Assembly (NCBI GenBank): GCA_016715425.1
Contig: JADKAC010000008.1
Span: forward strand, 45,001-109,000
DNA from: Bacteroidota bacterium
Lineage (GTDB): Bacteria; Bacteroidota; Bacteroidia; Chitinophagales; BACL12
Length of the DNA: 64,000 nt
Direction: 5' to 3'
This document shows positions 1 through 8,014 of the stretch, one piece after another. Both the position numbers and the translations under genes were made by a program. The notes below the pieces were generated by a model that worked only from the letters and a program-made list of their open reading frames with translations, made no database searches and had not been told where the DNA came from. The number at the start of each line of letters is the position of its first letter. Positions within the stretch are counted from its first letter, which is position 1.

Positions 1-1610
1 TTTTCGTTGGTATCATCGCAATCCGTATTGTCGGTAACATAACCAAAAGGAAAAGAACAAAATAGTTCTTCAGTTTCTGGATTACCAAAACCATCACCAT
101 CTGCATCTATGTAGTAAGCAATAAAAATTGCATCTTCATCAATAATACCATTGCAGTTATCATCTATTCCATTGCATAAATCTATTGCAGTTGGATAGAT
201 AGTATTATCCGCATCATTACAATCCGAAGAATCTGCAACAAACCCCGCAGGTAAAACACAAGCAAGTGTATCGTGCATTACATCACCAAAACCATCACCA
301 TCCGAATCTGCATAAAATACATCTTCGCAAATGCCGAGTTTTACAACCCAAAAATTAAATATCCCATATTCGGCAGTTACATCATAATCTGATGAACCGG
401 AATAACCTGTAATGATGAGATGATTATCATAAGTATTGCATATTGCATAAGCTGTTTCTGAACTAGACCCACCAATTGATTTCTGCCAAAGTATTTCTCC
501 TTCTTCATCTATTTTAATAATCCAATAATCTGTAAAGCCATTATTAGTTGTTACATCACCATTTACATCTCCTGAAATTCCAGCAATAACATATTGATTT
601 TCTATGTTAATTATTGAATAACCAGCTTCTCCATCATTGCCACCATATGCTTTCTGCCATACCAATTGACCTATGCTATCTAATGAAATTACCCATACAT
701 CTTGAAAACCATGGAATCCACTTACATCACCATTCGAAGAAAATGTTGTACCAACACACAAATAACCACCAAACGGTTTTTCGACTATGGAATAGGCCTC
801 GTCTGTGTTAGAACCACCATACGTTTTTTGCCATTCTAATTCACCCTCACTATCTAATTTAATTATCCAATAATCCCTATCACCTTTATTTTCTGTTACA
901 TCTCCATCGTTGCCTACTGTATATCCTGCGACTATAAAACCACCATCTGAAACCTCTTGCACATCATAAGCACCTTCTAATTCACTGGATCCATAAGTTT
1001 TTTCCCAGATTATTTCGCCGAAGGGATTAAGCTTAATAATCCAATAGTCACTACTGCCTTTATTTTCAGCAACATCTCCATCAGAAGAGTTTGTTCCCCC
1101 CACTATGATGTAATTACCATCTGAAGTAATTTCAATATCCTTTGCGAGTTCCTCAAAACTTCCACCATACGTTTTTTCCCATTCAATATCCCCAAACTCA
1201 TCTATTTTAATTAACCAAAGATCATCTTGACCATGATTAAAAGAAATATCACCATCGTTTGATCCGGTTTCACCACCTAATAAATATCCACCATCAATTC
1301 CCACACTTACTGCATATCCATAATCCCTATCAGAACCTCCATAAGTTTTAATCCATTCTGCATTTCCTGCACTATCCATTTTTACAACAAGCATTTCATT
1401 TAAACCATGATTAAAAGTGATATCACCATCAATTGAATTGGTGTATCCAATTGTCAAATAACCTCCATCATCCGTAGCTAAAATATCTTGTGCCCTGTCA
1501 TCACTATTTCCTCCATAAGTATGCTGCCATATTATTTCTGGCTCTTGTGCAGATACAAAATTGAAAGTGCAAAGAATTAAAATAAAAAGAAGAAAAGTAT
1601 TTTGTTTCAT
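1..1610 (-). CDS. Secreted repeat protein with MopE-type metal-binding motifs (partial, C-terminus beyond window)
   Basis: Reading the minus strand from ATG at 1610 gives an open frame of 536 codons running off the left edge. A signal peptide (MKQNTFLLFILILCTFNFVSA, cut before QEP) is followed by seven repeats of about 45 residues. Each carries W-x-K-T-Y-G-G-S and D-G-G-Y-I-x-x-G, and ends in D-G-D-V/I followed by a D-x-W-I-I-K strand, which looks like a beta-propeller of secreted 'delta-60-like' type. After about residue 430 the sequence switches to Asp-rich blocks (YADSDGDGFG, DCNDADNTIYP, LCNGIDDNCNG) typical of the MopE-like putative metal-binding motif. A second block begins before the edge. 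Bacteroidota proteins with this layout usually end in a T9SS sorting domain, which would lie outside the window. Likely exported and calcium-binding; its specific function is unknown. Confidence 0.8.
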   Translation of the reverse strand, partial: MKQNTFLLFILILCTFNFVSAQEPEIIWQHTYGGNSDDRAQDILATDDGGYLTIGYTNSIDGDITFNHGLNEMLVVKMDSAGNAEWIKTYGGSDRDYGYAVSVGIDGGYLLGGETGSNDGDISFNHGQDDLWLIKIDEFGDIEWEKTYGGSFEELAKDIEITSDGNYIIVGGTNSSDGDVAENKGSSDYWIIKLNPFGEIIWEKTYGSSELEGAYDVQEVSDGGFIVAGYTVGNDGDVTENKGDRDYWIIKLDSEGELEWQKTYGGSNTDEAYSIVEKPFGGYLCVGTTFSSNGDVSGFHGFQDVWVISLDSIGQLVWQKAYGGNDGEAGYSIINIENQYVIAGISGDVNGDVTTNNGFTDYWIIKIDEEGEILWQKSIGGSSSETAYAICNTYDNHLIITGYSGSSDYDVTAEYGIFNFWVVKLGICEDVFYADSDGDGFGDVMHDTLACVLPAGFVADSSDCNDADNTIYPTAIDLCNGIDDNCNGIIDEDAIFIAYYIDADGDGFGNPETEELFCSFPFGYVTDNTDCDDTNE

Positions 1611-1810
1611 CGCAAATAATTAAAATGCATTTATTAAAAATAAACATTGTGGGATTGCTTATCAAATAAAATGTTTAATTCAACTTATGATTCTAGAAAA
1701 AATAGTAGGATAAAATATAATCTTAATTACGCCTGTCTACAGGGATATAACAGATAGCACTGATTGCATGGATTAGATTTTTTTGTTAATCTGTGATGCA
1801 TATAATTTAT
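1611..1810. other. Intergenic gap with a weak inverted repeat
   Basis: This AT-rich gap lies between two minus-strand genes. Around 1765-1802 the words TGCATGGATTAGAT and TTAATCTGTGATGCAT form an imperfect inverted repeat around a T-run. It could act as a weak terminator after lpxD's neighbour or be a dispersed intergenic repeat of the kind seen at 4408, 9347 and 18480. No gene is visible. Confidence 0.35.
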
Positions 1811-2794
1811 TTATTTATCTAACTTATTAATTATCTCTGGCAGTATGCGAATAGCCGCTAACTCTCTCCATTTTTTTCGTGCATCATCCACCGGCGCACC
1901 CCAATAAGTTTTGCCGCCTTCCAATGATTTATCTACGCCGCTTTGTGCAAGAATAATTGCTGCATTACCAATGCTTAAATCTTTTGAAATACCCACCTGT
2001 CCCCATACAATTACATCATCACCAATAATTGTTTTGCCGCCAATCCCAACCTGTGCCGCCATAAGACAACGCTTGCCTATCACCACGCCATGACCTACAT
2101 GAATATGATTATCCAATTTACTTCCTTCACCAATTATCGTATCGCCACTCACACCTTTATCAATTGTGCATGATGCGCCTATCTCCACATTATTTTCAAT
2201 AATTACTTGTCCGCAACTTTCTAATTTATCATAAAACGGATTTTCAGTATTGCGTTTTTTATAATAAAATGCATCAGCACCAATCACAGTATTCGCATGA
2301 ATAATTACATTGTCGCCAATGATTGCCCGATCATAAATTACTACGTTGGGATGCAGCACACAATTATTTCCAATCACTACATCATTGCCGATATAAACAC
2401 CCGGAAAAAAAATCGCATTTTCACCAATCACTGCTTCATCACTTATGTTTTTTAATGAAGGACGAAAGGGAGCAAAACGCTTCACCAATTTTACATAATC
2501 TCGAAATGGATCATCAGAAAAAATTACACCTTTTCCTTCCGGACAATCCACTTGTTTATTTATGATTATAAATGTGGCAGCACTGTTTAATGCTTTATCA
2601 TAATATTTATGAAAATCAACAAAGGTGAGATCACCTGCAATTACTTTATGAATTTCATTTATACCCGTGATAACAGAATTGCCATCACCAGAAAAAGTGG
2701 CTCCCAGCCAATCAGCAGCTTCGGCCAGCGAAATTGTTTCTTTTAGTTTCATCACAGCAAAGTTACTGTCTTGCATTGTGTTGATTACAATCAT
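1811..2794 (-). CDS. lpxD: LpxD-type UDP-3-O-acylglucosamine N-acyltransferase
   Basis: Transfers a 3-hydroxyacyl chain from acyl-ACP to UDP-3-O-acyl-glucosamine in lipid A synthesis (cytoplasm). The 327-residue protein has an N-terminal uridine-binding-like region, then left-handed beta-helix hexapeptide repeats from about residue 120 (IGENAIF, IGNDVVIG, IGDNVIIH) and a C-terminal helix. The segment LDNHIHVGHGVVIG aligns with the LpxD active site, so H235 is the likely catalytic base. The ORF starts at 2794, but Met15 (at 2752, MKLKETISLAEAADWL) fits the family's N-terminus better. Bacteroidota often carry a second LpxD-like paralogue with the DAFYYKKR insert seen near residue 174, so this may be that paralogue and not the main LpxD. 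No other lpx genes are adjacent. Confidence 0.85.
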   Translation of the reverse strand: MIVINTMQDSNFAVMKLKETISLAEAADWLGATFSGDGNSVITGINEIHKVIAGDLTFVDFHKYYDKALNSAATFIIINKQVDCPEGKGVIFSDDPFRDYVKLVKRFAPFRPSLKNISDEAVIGENAIFFPGVYIGNDVVIGNNCVLHPNVVIYDRAIIGDNVIIHANTVIGADAFYYKKRNTENPFYDKLESCGQVIIENNVEIGASCTIDKGVSGDTIIGEGSKLDNHIHVGHGVVIGKRCLMAAQVGIGGKTIIGDDVIVWGQVGISKDLSIGNAAIILAQSGVDKSLEGGKTYWGAPVDDARKKWRELAAIRILPEIINKLDK

Positions 2795-2868
2795 TAAAAA
2801 AAATGTGAAGCTGTTTTGTGAATGTATTTGAACAGAGTATTATTACTGCTGAATAAACGAATAACCCA

Positions 2869-3447
2869 ATGACCAAATCAAGACTCGAAGCTTTTAGTGA
2901 TGGCGTACTCGCAATCATAATTACTATCATGGTATTAGAATTAAAAATTCCGCATGGTGCAGACTTTAAAGATTTACTACAAATATGGCCGGTGTTTTTA
3001 AGCTATATAGTGAGTTTTATTCTAATTGCTATTTACTGGAATAATCATCATCATTTACTCCATACCATTCGTGAAGTGCGCAGTAGTATTATGTGGGCGA
3101 ATATGCATTTATTATTCTGGCTTTCATTAATTCCATTTGCAACCGGATGGATGGGTGAAAATCATTTTCAACCGCTAACTATAGCAGTGTATGCATTTAT
3201 TGGAAACATGTGTGGTGTTGCATATTATATTTTGCTTATTACTTTGCGAAATTGCAATAAAGAAAATATGGCTTTGATGATGGTGCTGAACAAACAATCC
3301 AGAAAAGGATTAGCCTCATTATTTCTTTATACGGCTGCGATGATTTTTGCATTTATATACACCCCAATTGCAGGTGGAATAATTATTTTAATTGCACTCA
3401 TGTGGCTGATACCCGACAGAAATATTGAGGGTGCATTAAAAGAATAA
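2869..3447 (+). CDS. TMEM175/DUF1211-family membrane protein
   Basis: A 192-residue integral membrane protein whose first segment carries the family signature R-L-E-A-F-S-D-G-V at residues 5-13, followed by about five or six hydrophobic helices. Bacterial TMEM175 proteins form tetrameric potassium-permeable channels without the canonical TVGYG filter. The FSDG helix is the pore-lining first helix. Length (about 190-200) matches single-repeat bacterial members. The start at ATG 2869 leaves only four residues before the motif, as in homologues. It lies 92 bases upstream of a voltage-gated-type potassium channel on the same strand, suggesting a shared ion-homeostasis theme, although no co-transcription signal was identified. 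Confidence 0.85.
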   Translation: MTKSRLEAFSDGVLAIIITIMVLELKIPHGADFKDLLQIWPVFLSYIVSFILIAIYWNNHHHLLHTIREVRSSIMWANMHLLFWLSLIPFATGWMGENHFQPLTIAVYAFIGNMCGVAYYILLITLRNCNKENMALMMVLNKQSRKGLASLFLYTAAMIFAFIYTPIAGGIIILIALMWLIPDRNIEGALKE

Positions 3448-3539
3448 ATTCTGTTATGATAATAAAATGGCTAAACATTCATCTGCATTGTTACCACATA
3501 GTTTTCTATTTTTAATAGCTATTAAACCGGATTACCACT

Positions 3540-4364
3540 ATGTATAAAAAAATAAAAAAGGAAGTGCATATTCTTTTGCACCCAACTGAAGGCGATACGA
3601 AAGGGGATAAAATTTTAAATGCATTTATCATCACCTTAATACTGCTGAACCTCGCTGCGGTGATGTTGGAAACAGAAGCTTCTATTTATCAACCGCATAA
3701 ATATTTCTTCCATGCATTTGATGTGTTCTCGGTAATCATTTTCAGTATTGAATATGTGTTGCGTGTGTGGAGTTGTACTTACGAAGCAAAATATAAACAT
3801 TGGTTTTGGGGTCGTATAAAATATATGTTGACTTGGGAGGCAATGATTGATTTGCTTGCTATTTTACCTTTCTTCTTGCATTCCATATTCAGGTTTGATT
3901 TGCGGGTGTTGCGAATTCTAAGATTATTGAGATTATTAAGAATATTCCGACTTACGGGTTATATGCGTTCATCACGTATGATTAGCAATGTTTTTAAAAA
4001 TCACAGGCATGAGTTGTTGTTAAGCTTCACACTTGCACTTAGCTTGATAATTATTTCATCATGTATTATCTTTTTTGCGGAACATGATGCACAACCCGAA
4101 AAATTTAAAAGCATTCCCGATACATTGTGGTGGAGTGTAACTACGCTTACCACTATTGGTTATGGTGATATGATTCCGATTACAATAATGGGAAAATTAT
4201 TAACGGGAATTATTGCACTCACGGGTGTGGCTCTCTTCGCATTACCGGCAGGTATAATTACCGCAGGATTTTTACAGGAGTTCCGCAAAACCCGACGCAC
4301 CAAAATACATGTGTGTCCGCATTGCGGGAAAGATTTGGATGTGGAGGAAGATAATCTGCATTGA
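3540..4364 (+). CDS. Voltage-gated-type potassium channel
   Basis: A six-helix channel of 274 residues. S1-S3 lie at about residues 25-112. S4 at about 117-138 carries arginines at roughly every third position (R118, 122, 125, 128, 131, 134, 137). S5 is at about 158-180, the pore helix follows, and the selectivity filter T-I-G-Y-G-D is at residues 205-210. S6 is at about 218-245. The short cytoplasmic tail ends with C-P-H-C-G-K, half of a zinc-ribbon-like motif. This is the architecture of prokaryotic KvAP-like ion transporters (Ion_trans family) in the inner membrane. No regulatory cyclic-nucleotide or RCK domain is attached. It follows the TMEM175-like gene; the downstream gap holds a large inverted repeat that could help terminate transcription. 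Confidence 0.9.
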   Translation: MYKKIKKEVHILLHPTEGDTKGDKILNAFIITLILLNLAAVMLETEASIYQPHKYFFHAFDVFSVIIFSIEYVLRVWSCTYEAKYKHWFWGRIKYMLTWEAMIDLLAILPFFLHSIFRFDLRVLRILRLLRLLRIFRLTGYMRSSRMISNVFKNHRHELLLSFTLALSLIIISSCIIFFAEHDAQPEKFKSIPDTLWWSVTTLTTIGYGDMIPITIMGKLLTGIIALTGVALFALPAGIITAGFLQEFRKTRRTKIHVCPHCGKDLDVEEDNLH

Positions 4365-4383
4365 ATACTTGAAAAAAAATTAG

Positions 4384-4591
4384 CCACGAATGCAAATAAA
4401 AAAAAATGCAGCCACGAATGCACGAATAAAAATACGAATGCACGAATAAAAAATGAAAAATGTATTAATAATAATCTATTGCATTTATTCGTGCATTCGT
4501 GTAATATAAATATTCGTGCATTCGTGGCTGTATTTTAAAAACATGAATACGAAGCATATTACTTCATTTGCATTTGTGGCTGCATTTTTTT
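4384..4591. repeat. Large imperfect inverted repeat built from GCACGAAT words
   Basis: The left arm (4408-4450) and right arm (4484-4531) are near reverse complements. Both contain GCCACGAATGCACGAATA plus a second ACGAATGCACGAATAAA copy. Outer, weaker copies (GCCACGAATGCAAATAAA at 4383 and TTTGCATTTGTGGCTGCA at 4567-4584) extend the symmetry. The whole gap between two convergent genes (4365-4619) is occupied by it. Transcribed from either side it would fold into a long hairpin, so a bidirectional terminator or mRNA-stabilising element is plausible. It is equally consistent with a dispersed intergenic repeat family. Confidence 0.7.
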
Positions 4592-4619
4592 AAAATCATT
4601 TGAGGCGACTTAGTTTCCT

Positions 4620-5027
4620 TCAATCAATCACTACATCATATACATCACTTTTATTTCTTGCTATATCGGGAATAAAAAATCCACCTTCTTCGGGAATGTC
4701 TTCCAGCATATCAAAAGCAGTACATGATTTCGGCAATCCTTCAAAAAGTAATGTGAATGCATATAATATTCCCGGAGTAAGTTGTGTCCATTCAGGATAT
4801 AGATCAATATTTTCTGCATGCAATAAAGCACTGCGATGGGAGCTGTTATGTGCAATCAGAAATGTGCTTTTCCAAATCCTTATCATATCATTAAATGCGG
4901 TGGGGAAATAATAGCAATGCAAAATCACAATGCTCTGCTCCTGCGCCTGCTGTTTAAATTTTTTTCGCAACTCCGCATCAATATCCGGTTTTACAATTTT
5001 GGGTGAAATAGTTTTTATGGAAGACAT
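4620..5027 (-). CDS. Conserved-looking hypothetical protein
   Basis: A 135-residue soluble protein with no signal peptide or membrane helix. Visible features are a basic N-terminal stretch (ELRKKFKQQAQEQ), a hydrophobic core, paired prolines in PEWTQLTPG and an acidic C-terminus ending DVYDVVID. The reading frame has balanced composition and lies between a convergent gene upstream and the codirectional XRE gene, which ends 34 bases before its start, so both may share a transcript. No family is recognised. Shadow ORFs on the opposite strand (4600-4911) look less protein-like. Confidence 0.65.
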   Translation of the reverse strand: MSSIKTISPKIVKPDIDAELRKKFKQQAQEQSIVILHCYYFPTAFNDMIRIWKSTFLIAHNSSHRSALLHAENIDLYPEWTQLTPGILYAFTLLFEGLPKSCTAFDMLEDIPEEGGFFIPDIARNKSDVYDVVID

Positions 5028-5061
5028 ACAATGATTTTTTGGGAATGTATTTTACTCAATT

Positions 5062-5901
5062 CTATTTCTTTTCCTTATTGGATTTCTCCTTTGAAATTCC
5101 TTGTAATAAAGATTCGATATTATTTAATCTCGCATGTACTTGTTGCAGATTATTGCCCGACTGAATTTGCATTTTATATAACCATATTTCCTGCACATCA
5201 ATCATATTATATTCTTTGTCATTTAAAACAATAATGTTTTCAGAAACAGAATATACTTGTCCAAAAACAATAGTATCCTTTAAAACCAAAACTACATTCG
5301 TTGCAATTACAATCTCTTTAAAATGAATTTTTTGACAAACAGCAATTAAGGGTTCTGACGAGGTTTCGCTTTGCAATTCAAAAGCCATTAAAATTCCAGT
5401 TTGATGAATGGGAATTTGAATTTTTTGAAATCCATATTCTAAAAAATTTTCAAATCCTTTAGTTACATATTCCTGCATTTTTTTTAAAGGCACAAACGGA
5501 ATTACAGGAAACTGTTCATCATAATTTTGTTGTTTACTTTCCCTCCGGAAGGCCATAGATTTATCAAAGAAATTATTCCTTCTATCAATCGCTTCACCTT
5601 CTTCAAATCTTATCTTTTCACTACGATTAAAATGTGAGGTATTGTATTGCCATTGTCTTTCATTTATTATCGAGTCTCTGAAATCCACTTCACTACCCGG
5701 CTCTTCTTCATCTTGCATCAGATAATCCAAACTGATATTAAAAGTAGAGGCCATTTTTTTCAACGCATCTATTGTCGGTTTAATCTTATCAATTTCCACC
5801 TGACTTACAATGGAGCGGCTGATACCCAGCTTTTTTGCAAATTCCTCCTGGCTTAATAAATGCGCCCGGCGCACTTCCTTAAACTTTTTCCCATAGCTCA
5901 T
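5062..5901 (-). CDS. XRE-family regulator with S24/LexA-like C-terminal domain
   Basis: A 279-residue DNA-binding protein. Residues about 5-62 form an XRE helix-turn-helix (LSQEEFAKKLGISRSIVSQVE, followed by a helix rich in basic residues). After a linker, residues about 130-250 resemble the S24-peptidase-like sensor half of Bacteroidota LexA-like regulators: V-P-L-K-K-M-Q-E-Y entry, a ligand-binding-like beta core, and a closing V-Q-E-I-W-L-Y-K. A short coiled-coil tail follows (N-L-Q-Q-V-H-A-R-L-N-N-I-E). A Ser-Lys dyad is not obvious, so autocleavage is doubtful. It is divergent from the vWA gene at 6038, and the shared 136-base intergenic region is packed with TTGCAAA/TTTGCA words that could be its operator. 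Confidence 0.85.
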   Translation of the reverse strand: MSYGKKFKEVRRAHLLSQEEFAKKLGISRSIVSQVEIDKIKPTIDALKKMASTFNISLDYLMQDEEEPGSEVDFRDSIINERQWQYNTSHFNRSEKIRFEEGEAIDRRNNFFDKSMAFRRESKQQNYDEQFPVIPFVPLKKMQEYVTKGFENFLEYGFQKIQIPIHQTGILMAFELQSETSSEPLIAVCQKIHFKEIVIATNVVLVLKDTIVFGQVYSVSENIIVLNDKEYNMIDVQEIWLYKMQIQSGNNLQQVHARLNNIESLLQGISKEKSNKEKK

Positions 5902-5918
5902 AAAAAAATATTTTATCC

Positions 5919-5995
5919 AATTGCCAAATATAATTGCAAAATTGCAAAATATATTTGCATCTTTGCAAAGTATTTGAGCAAAACAGCAAATGCAG
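5919..5995. promoter_or_regulatory. Divergent promoter region with repeated TTGCAAA operators
   Basis: Between the XRE gene and the vWA gene there are at least six TTGC(A)AA or TTTGCA words in about 75 bases, including an inverted pair TGCAAA-ATATA-TTTGCA. A perfect -7 element for the plus strand (TATATTTG, 5950-5957) sits inside it. A perfect one for the minus strand (reverse complement of CAAATATA, 5924-5931) lies 23 bases before the XRE start. The repeats overlapping both -7 elements suggest autoregulation by the XRE protein. Confidence 0.5.
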
Positions 5996-6037
5996 AGAAT
6001 TGGAAATCAAATTTTTTAAACTTTTAAATTCAAAATT

Positions 6038-6712
6038 ATGACAGACACTACAGCAAAAACTACCATCCACCACTTATTCATCTTAGATGAAAGTGGATCT
6101 ATGAGTTCCGTTCGCCAACAAACTATTGATGCCTTTAATGAATTAATGAGTCACAACACCAATTTGATTTCCGAAAATCCAGATCAGGAACATCGCCTCA
6201 GCTTTATCACCTTCAATGGGTGTGGTGTGAAAACAGTGTGCTTTAATGAGCTGCTCAACGAAAAGCGATTATTGGATTATAGCAAATACAATCCGGATGA
6301 TAATACGCCTTTGTGGGATGCGATGGGCTCTTCTATTTTAAGATTGAAACAAGAGATTTGGGGTAAGCCTTTACAACATGTGTTAGTTACCATTTTCACC
6401 GACGGAATGGAAAATGCATCTAAGGAATTTTCAAACAAAGAAATAAAATTGTTGGTGGAAGATTTGAAAACCAAAGGTTGGGCATTCACTTATCTGGGAA
6501 CAGAACATGATGTACACAAAGCAGCCGATTCTATAAATTTCAATAAAGGTGCACGAGTGAGTTTTAATAAAGAGTGTATGGAAGATGCAGTATTTATGAT
6601 GCATAGTTCAAGAAAAGAACATGCGTCGAGAGTGCGACAAAAAATAGAATTAAATGAAGGTCTGATGGAAGTGGCTGAAAAAGCATTGAATGAAAAAAAG
6701 AAAAACGCATAA
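6038..6712 (+). CDS. von Willebrand factor A domain protein
   Basis: A single vWA domain of 224 residues with no signal peptide. The MIDAS metal site begins with D17-E-S-G-S-M-S (D-x-S-x-S), has the conserved threonine in the D-N-T-P-L-W loop (about residue 89-95), and the closing aspartate in F-T-D-G-M-E (about 127). The middle shows the alternating strand-helix pattern of vWA domains. The C-terminal 50 residues are charged helices. Such stand-alone cytoplasmic vWA proteins act as metal-dependent protein-binding modules; the partner is not visible here. It is divergent from an XRE regulator and followed by a strong terminator, so it is probably monocistronic. Confidence 0.88.
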   Translation: MTDTTAKTTIHHLFILDESGSMSSVRQQTIDAFNELMSHNTNLISENPDQEHRLSFITFNGCGVKTVCFNELLNEKRLLDYSKYNPDDNTPLWDAMGSSILRLKQEIWGKPLQHVLVTIFTDGMENASKEFSNKEIKLLVEDLKTKGWAFTYLGTEHDVHKAADSINFNKGARVSFNKECMEDAVFMMHSSRKEHASRVRQKIELNEGLMEVAEKALNEKKKNA

Positions 6713-6735
6713 CTCTCTATCCCTATGAAATATTT

Positions 6736-6765
6736 AAAAACCTCCTGTAAACGGAGGTTTTTTTA
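6736..6765 (+). terminator. Rho-independent terminator after the vWA gene
   Basis: The stem AAACCTCC / GGAGGTTT with a TGTAAAC loop is followed by a T-run (TTTTTTTA), 25 bases after the stop codon. Confidence 0.85.
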
Positions 6766-6821
6766 TTAGAAAGTGAGGGCTCCATATATAGAATTTATTA
6801 TTTAATTATCTTGCGCATTCA

Positions 6822-7997
6822 ATGAATAAAATTTCTTACCTATTATTATTGCTGATAATATTTACCGGCAATTTCGCTTTTAGTCAGAGCTATAAAAAAA
6901 TACATAACAAAGCTATTGTGGTGGATTCACATAATGATGTACCCAGTTTTGTTATCGAATTAAATTTAGCATTTGATAGTGATCTCTATGGTAAAACATA
7001 CAGCGATATTTTCAGATTGAAAAAAGGTGGAGTAGATGTACAAATCTTTTCTATTTTTTGTGATGGGGATCAAACAAATCCCTATCAATGGGCGAATAGA
7101 GAAATAGATTCTGTGTATGCATGGGTAGATAGAAATCCGGATAAAATGATGTTGGTTACAAACCCTGCTGAATTACAACAAGCAGTAAAAGAAAAAAAGA
7201 TTGCTGCTATGTTGGGTGTGGAAGGCGGTCATATGATTGAAGATGATATTTCAAAAATTGATAGCTTATATAATCGAGGTGTGAGGTATATGACGCTTAC
7301 CTGGAATAACTCTACAAATTGGGCAACTTCTGCTGCTGAAGAAACATTGTTAAATGATTCTTTTACAAATAAAGGACTAACCGATAAAGGCATAGAAATC
7401 GTAAAAAAAATGAATGCATTGGGAATGCTGGTGGATGTGAGTCATGTGGGTGAACAAACGTTTCGGGATGTAATTCAAAATACTACAAAACCGATTATTG
7501 CTTCTCATAGTTGTGTTTATTCATTATGTCCGCACCCTCGTAATCTGAAAGACAATCAGATACAACAAATTGCAAAAAATGGTGGTGTGATACAGTTAAA
7601 TTTTTATTCCATATTTCTTGATAGCACTTACAGTGCAAAGGCTGATATTTTTCTCGCCAATCATCAACAGGAATTAGATAGTATGGTTGCAAAAAATATG
7701 TATGCATTTACTGCTGAATATTATCTTGGAAAAAAATATCACGAAGAATTTGATTCTATTCGTCCACCACTATCATTATTAATGGATCATCTGGATTATA
7801 TTGTAAATCTGGTAGGTGTAGATTATGTTGGTTTAGGTTCTGATTTTGATGGTATCAATACCACTCCTTTAGGTTTGGATGGCGCTGAAGATTTTCCGCT
7901 GATTACAAAAGAATTAGTTGCAAGAGGATATTCTGTTACAGATATAAATAAAATATTAGGTGGAAATTTTATTCGTGTATTTGAAGCAAATCAATAA
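6822..7997 (+). CDS. Membrane dipeptidase family peptidase (M19)
   Basis: An exported zinc dipeptidase of 391 residues. The signal peptide covers about residues 1-21 (cut after FAFS). The renal-dipeptidase barrel follows with metal ligands in V-V-D-S-H-N-D (H37, D39), the bridging Glu in G-V-E-G-G-H, the H-x-H-like pair in D-V-S-H-V-G and A-S-H-S, and the closing G-L-G-S-D-F-D-G Asp. Members hydrolyse dipeptides, including L,D or D-containing ones, in the periplasm. The gene is followed 17 bases later by a secreted metallopeptidase-like lipoprotein, so the two may form a peptide-scavenging operon. It starts at ATG 6822 just after ATTATCTTGCGC, a degenerate -7 element. Confidence 0.92.
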   Translation: MNKISYLLLLLIIFTGNFAFSQSYKKIHNKAIVVDSHNDVPSFVIELNLAFDSDLYGKTYSDIFRLKKGGVDVQIFSIFCDGDQTNPYQWANREIDSVYAWVDRNPDKMMLVTNPAELQQAVKEKKIAAMLGVEGGHMIEDDISKIDSLYNRGVRYMTLTWNNSTNWATSAAEETLLNDSFTNKGLTDKGIEIVKKMNALGMLVDVSHVGEQTFRDVIQNTTKPIIASHSCVYSLCPHPRNLKDNQIQQIAKNGGVIQLNFYSIFLDSTYSAKADIFLANHQQELDSMVAKNMYAFTAEYYLGKKYHEEFDSIRPPLSLLMDHLDYIVNLVGVDYVGLGSDFDGINTTPLGLDGAEDFPLITKELVARGYSVTDINKILGGNFIRVFEANQ

Positions 7998-8014
7998 GTA
8001 TTAATTTTAACTGT

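Noticed and set aside
4600..4911. 103-residue plus-strand ORF
   Set aside because: It overlaps the better minus-strand gene 4620-5027 and has no plausible start context or composition.
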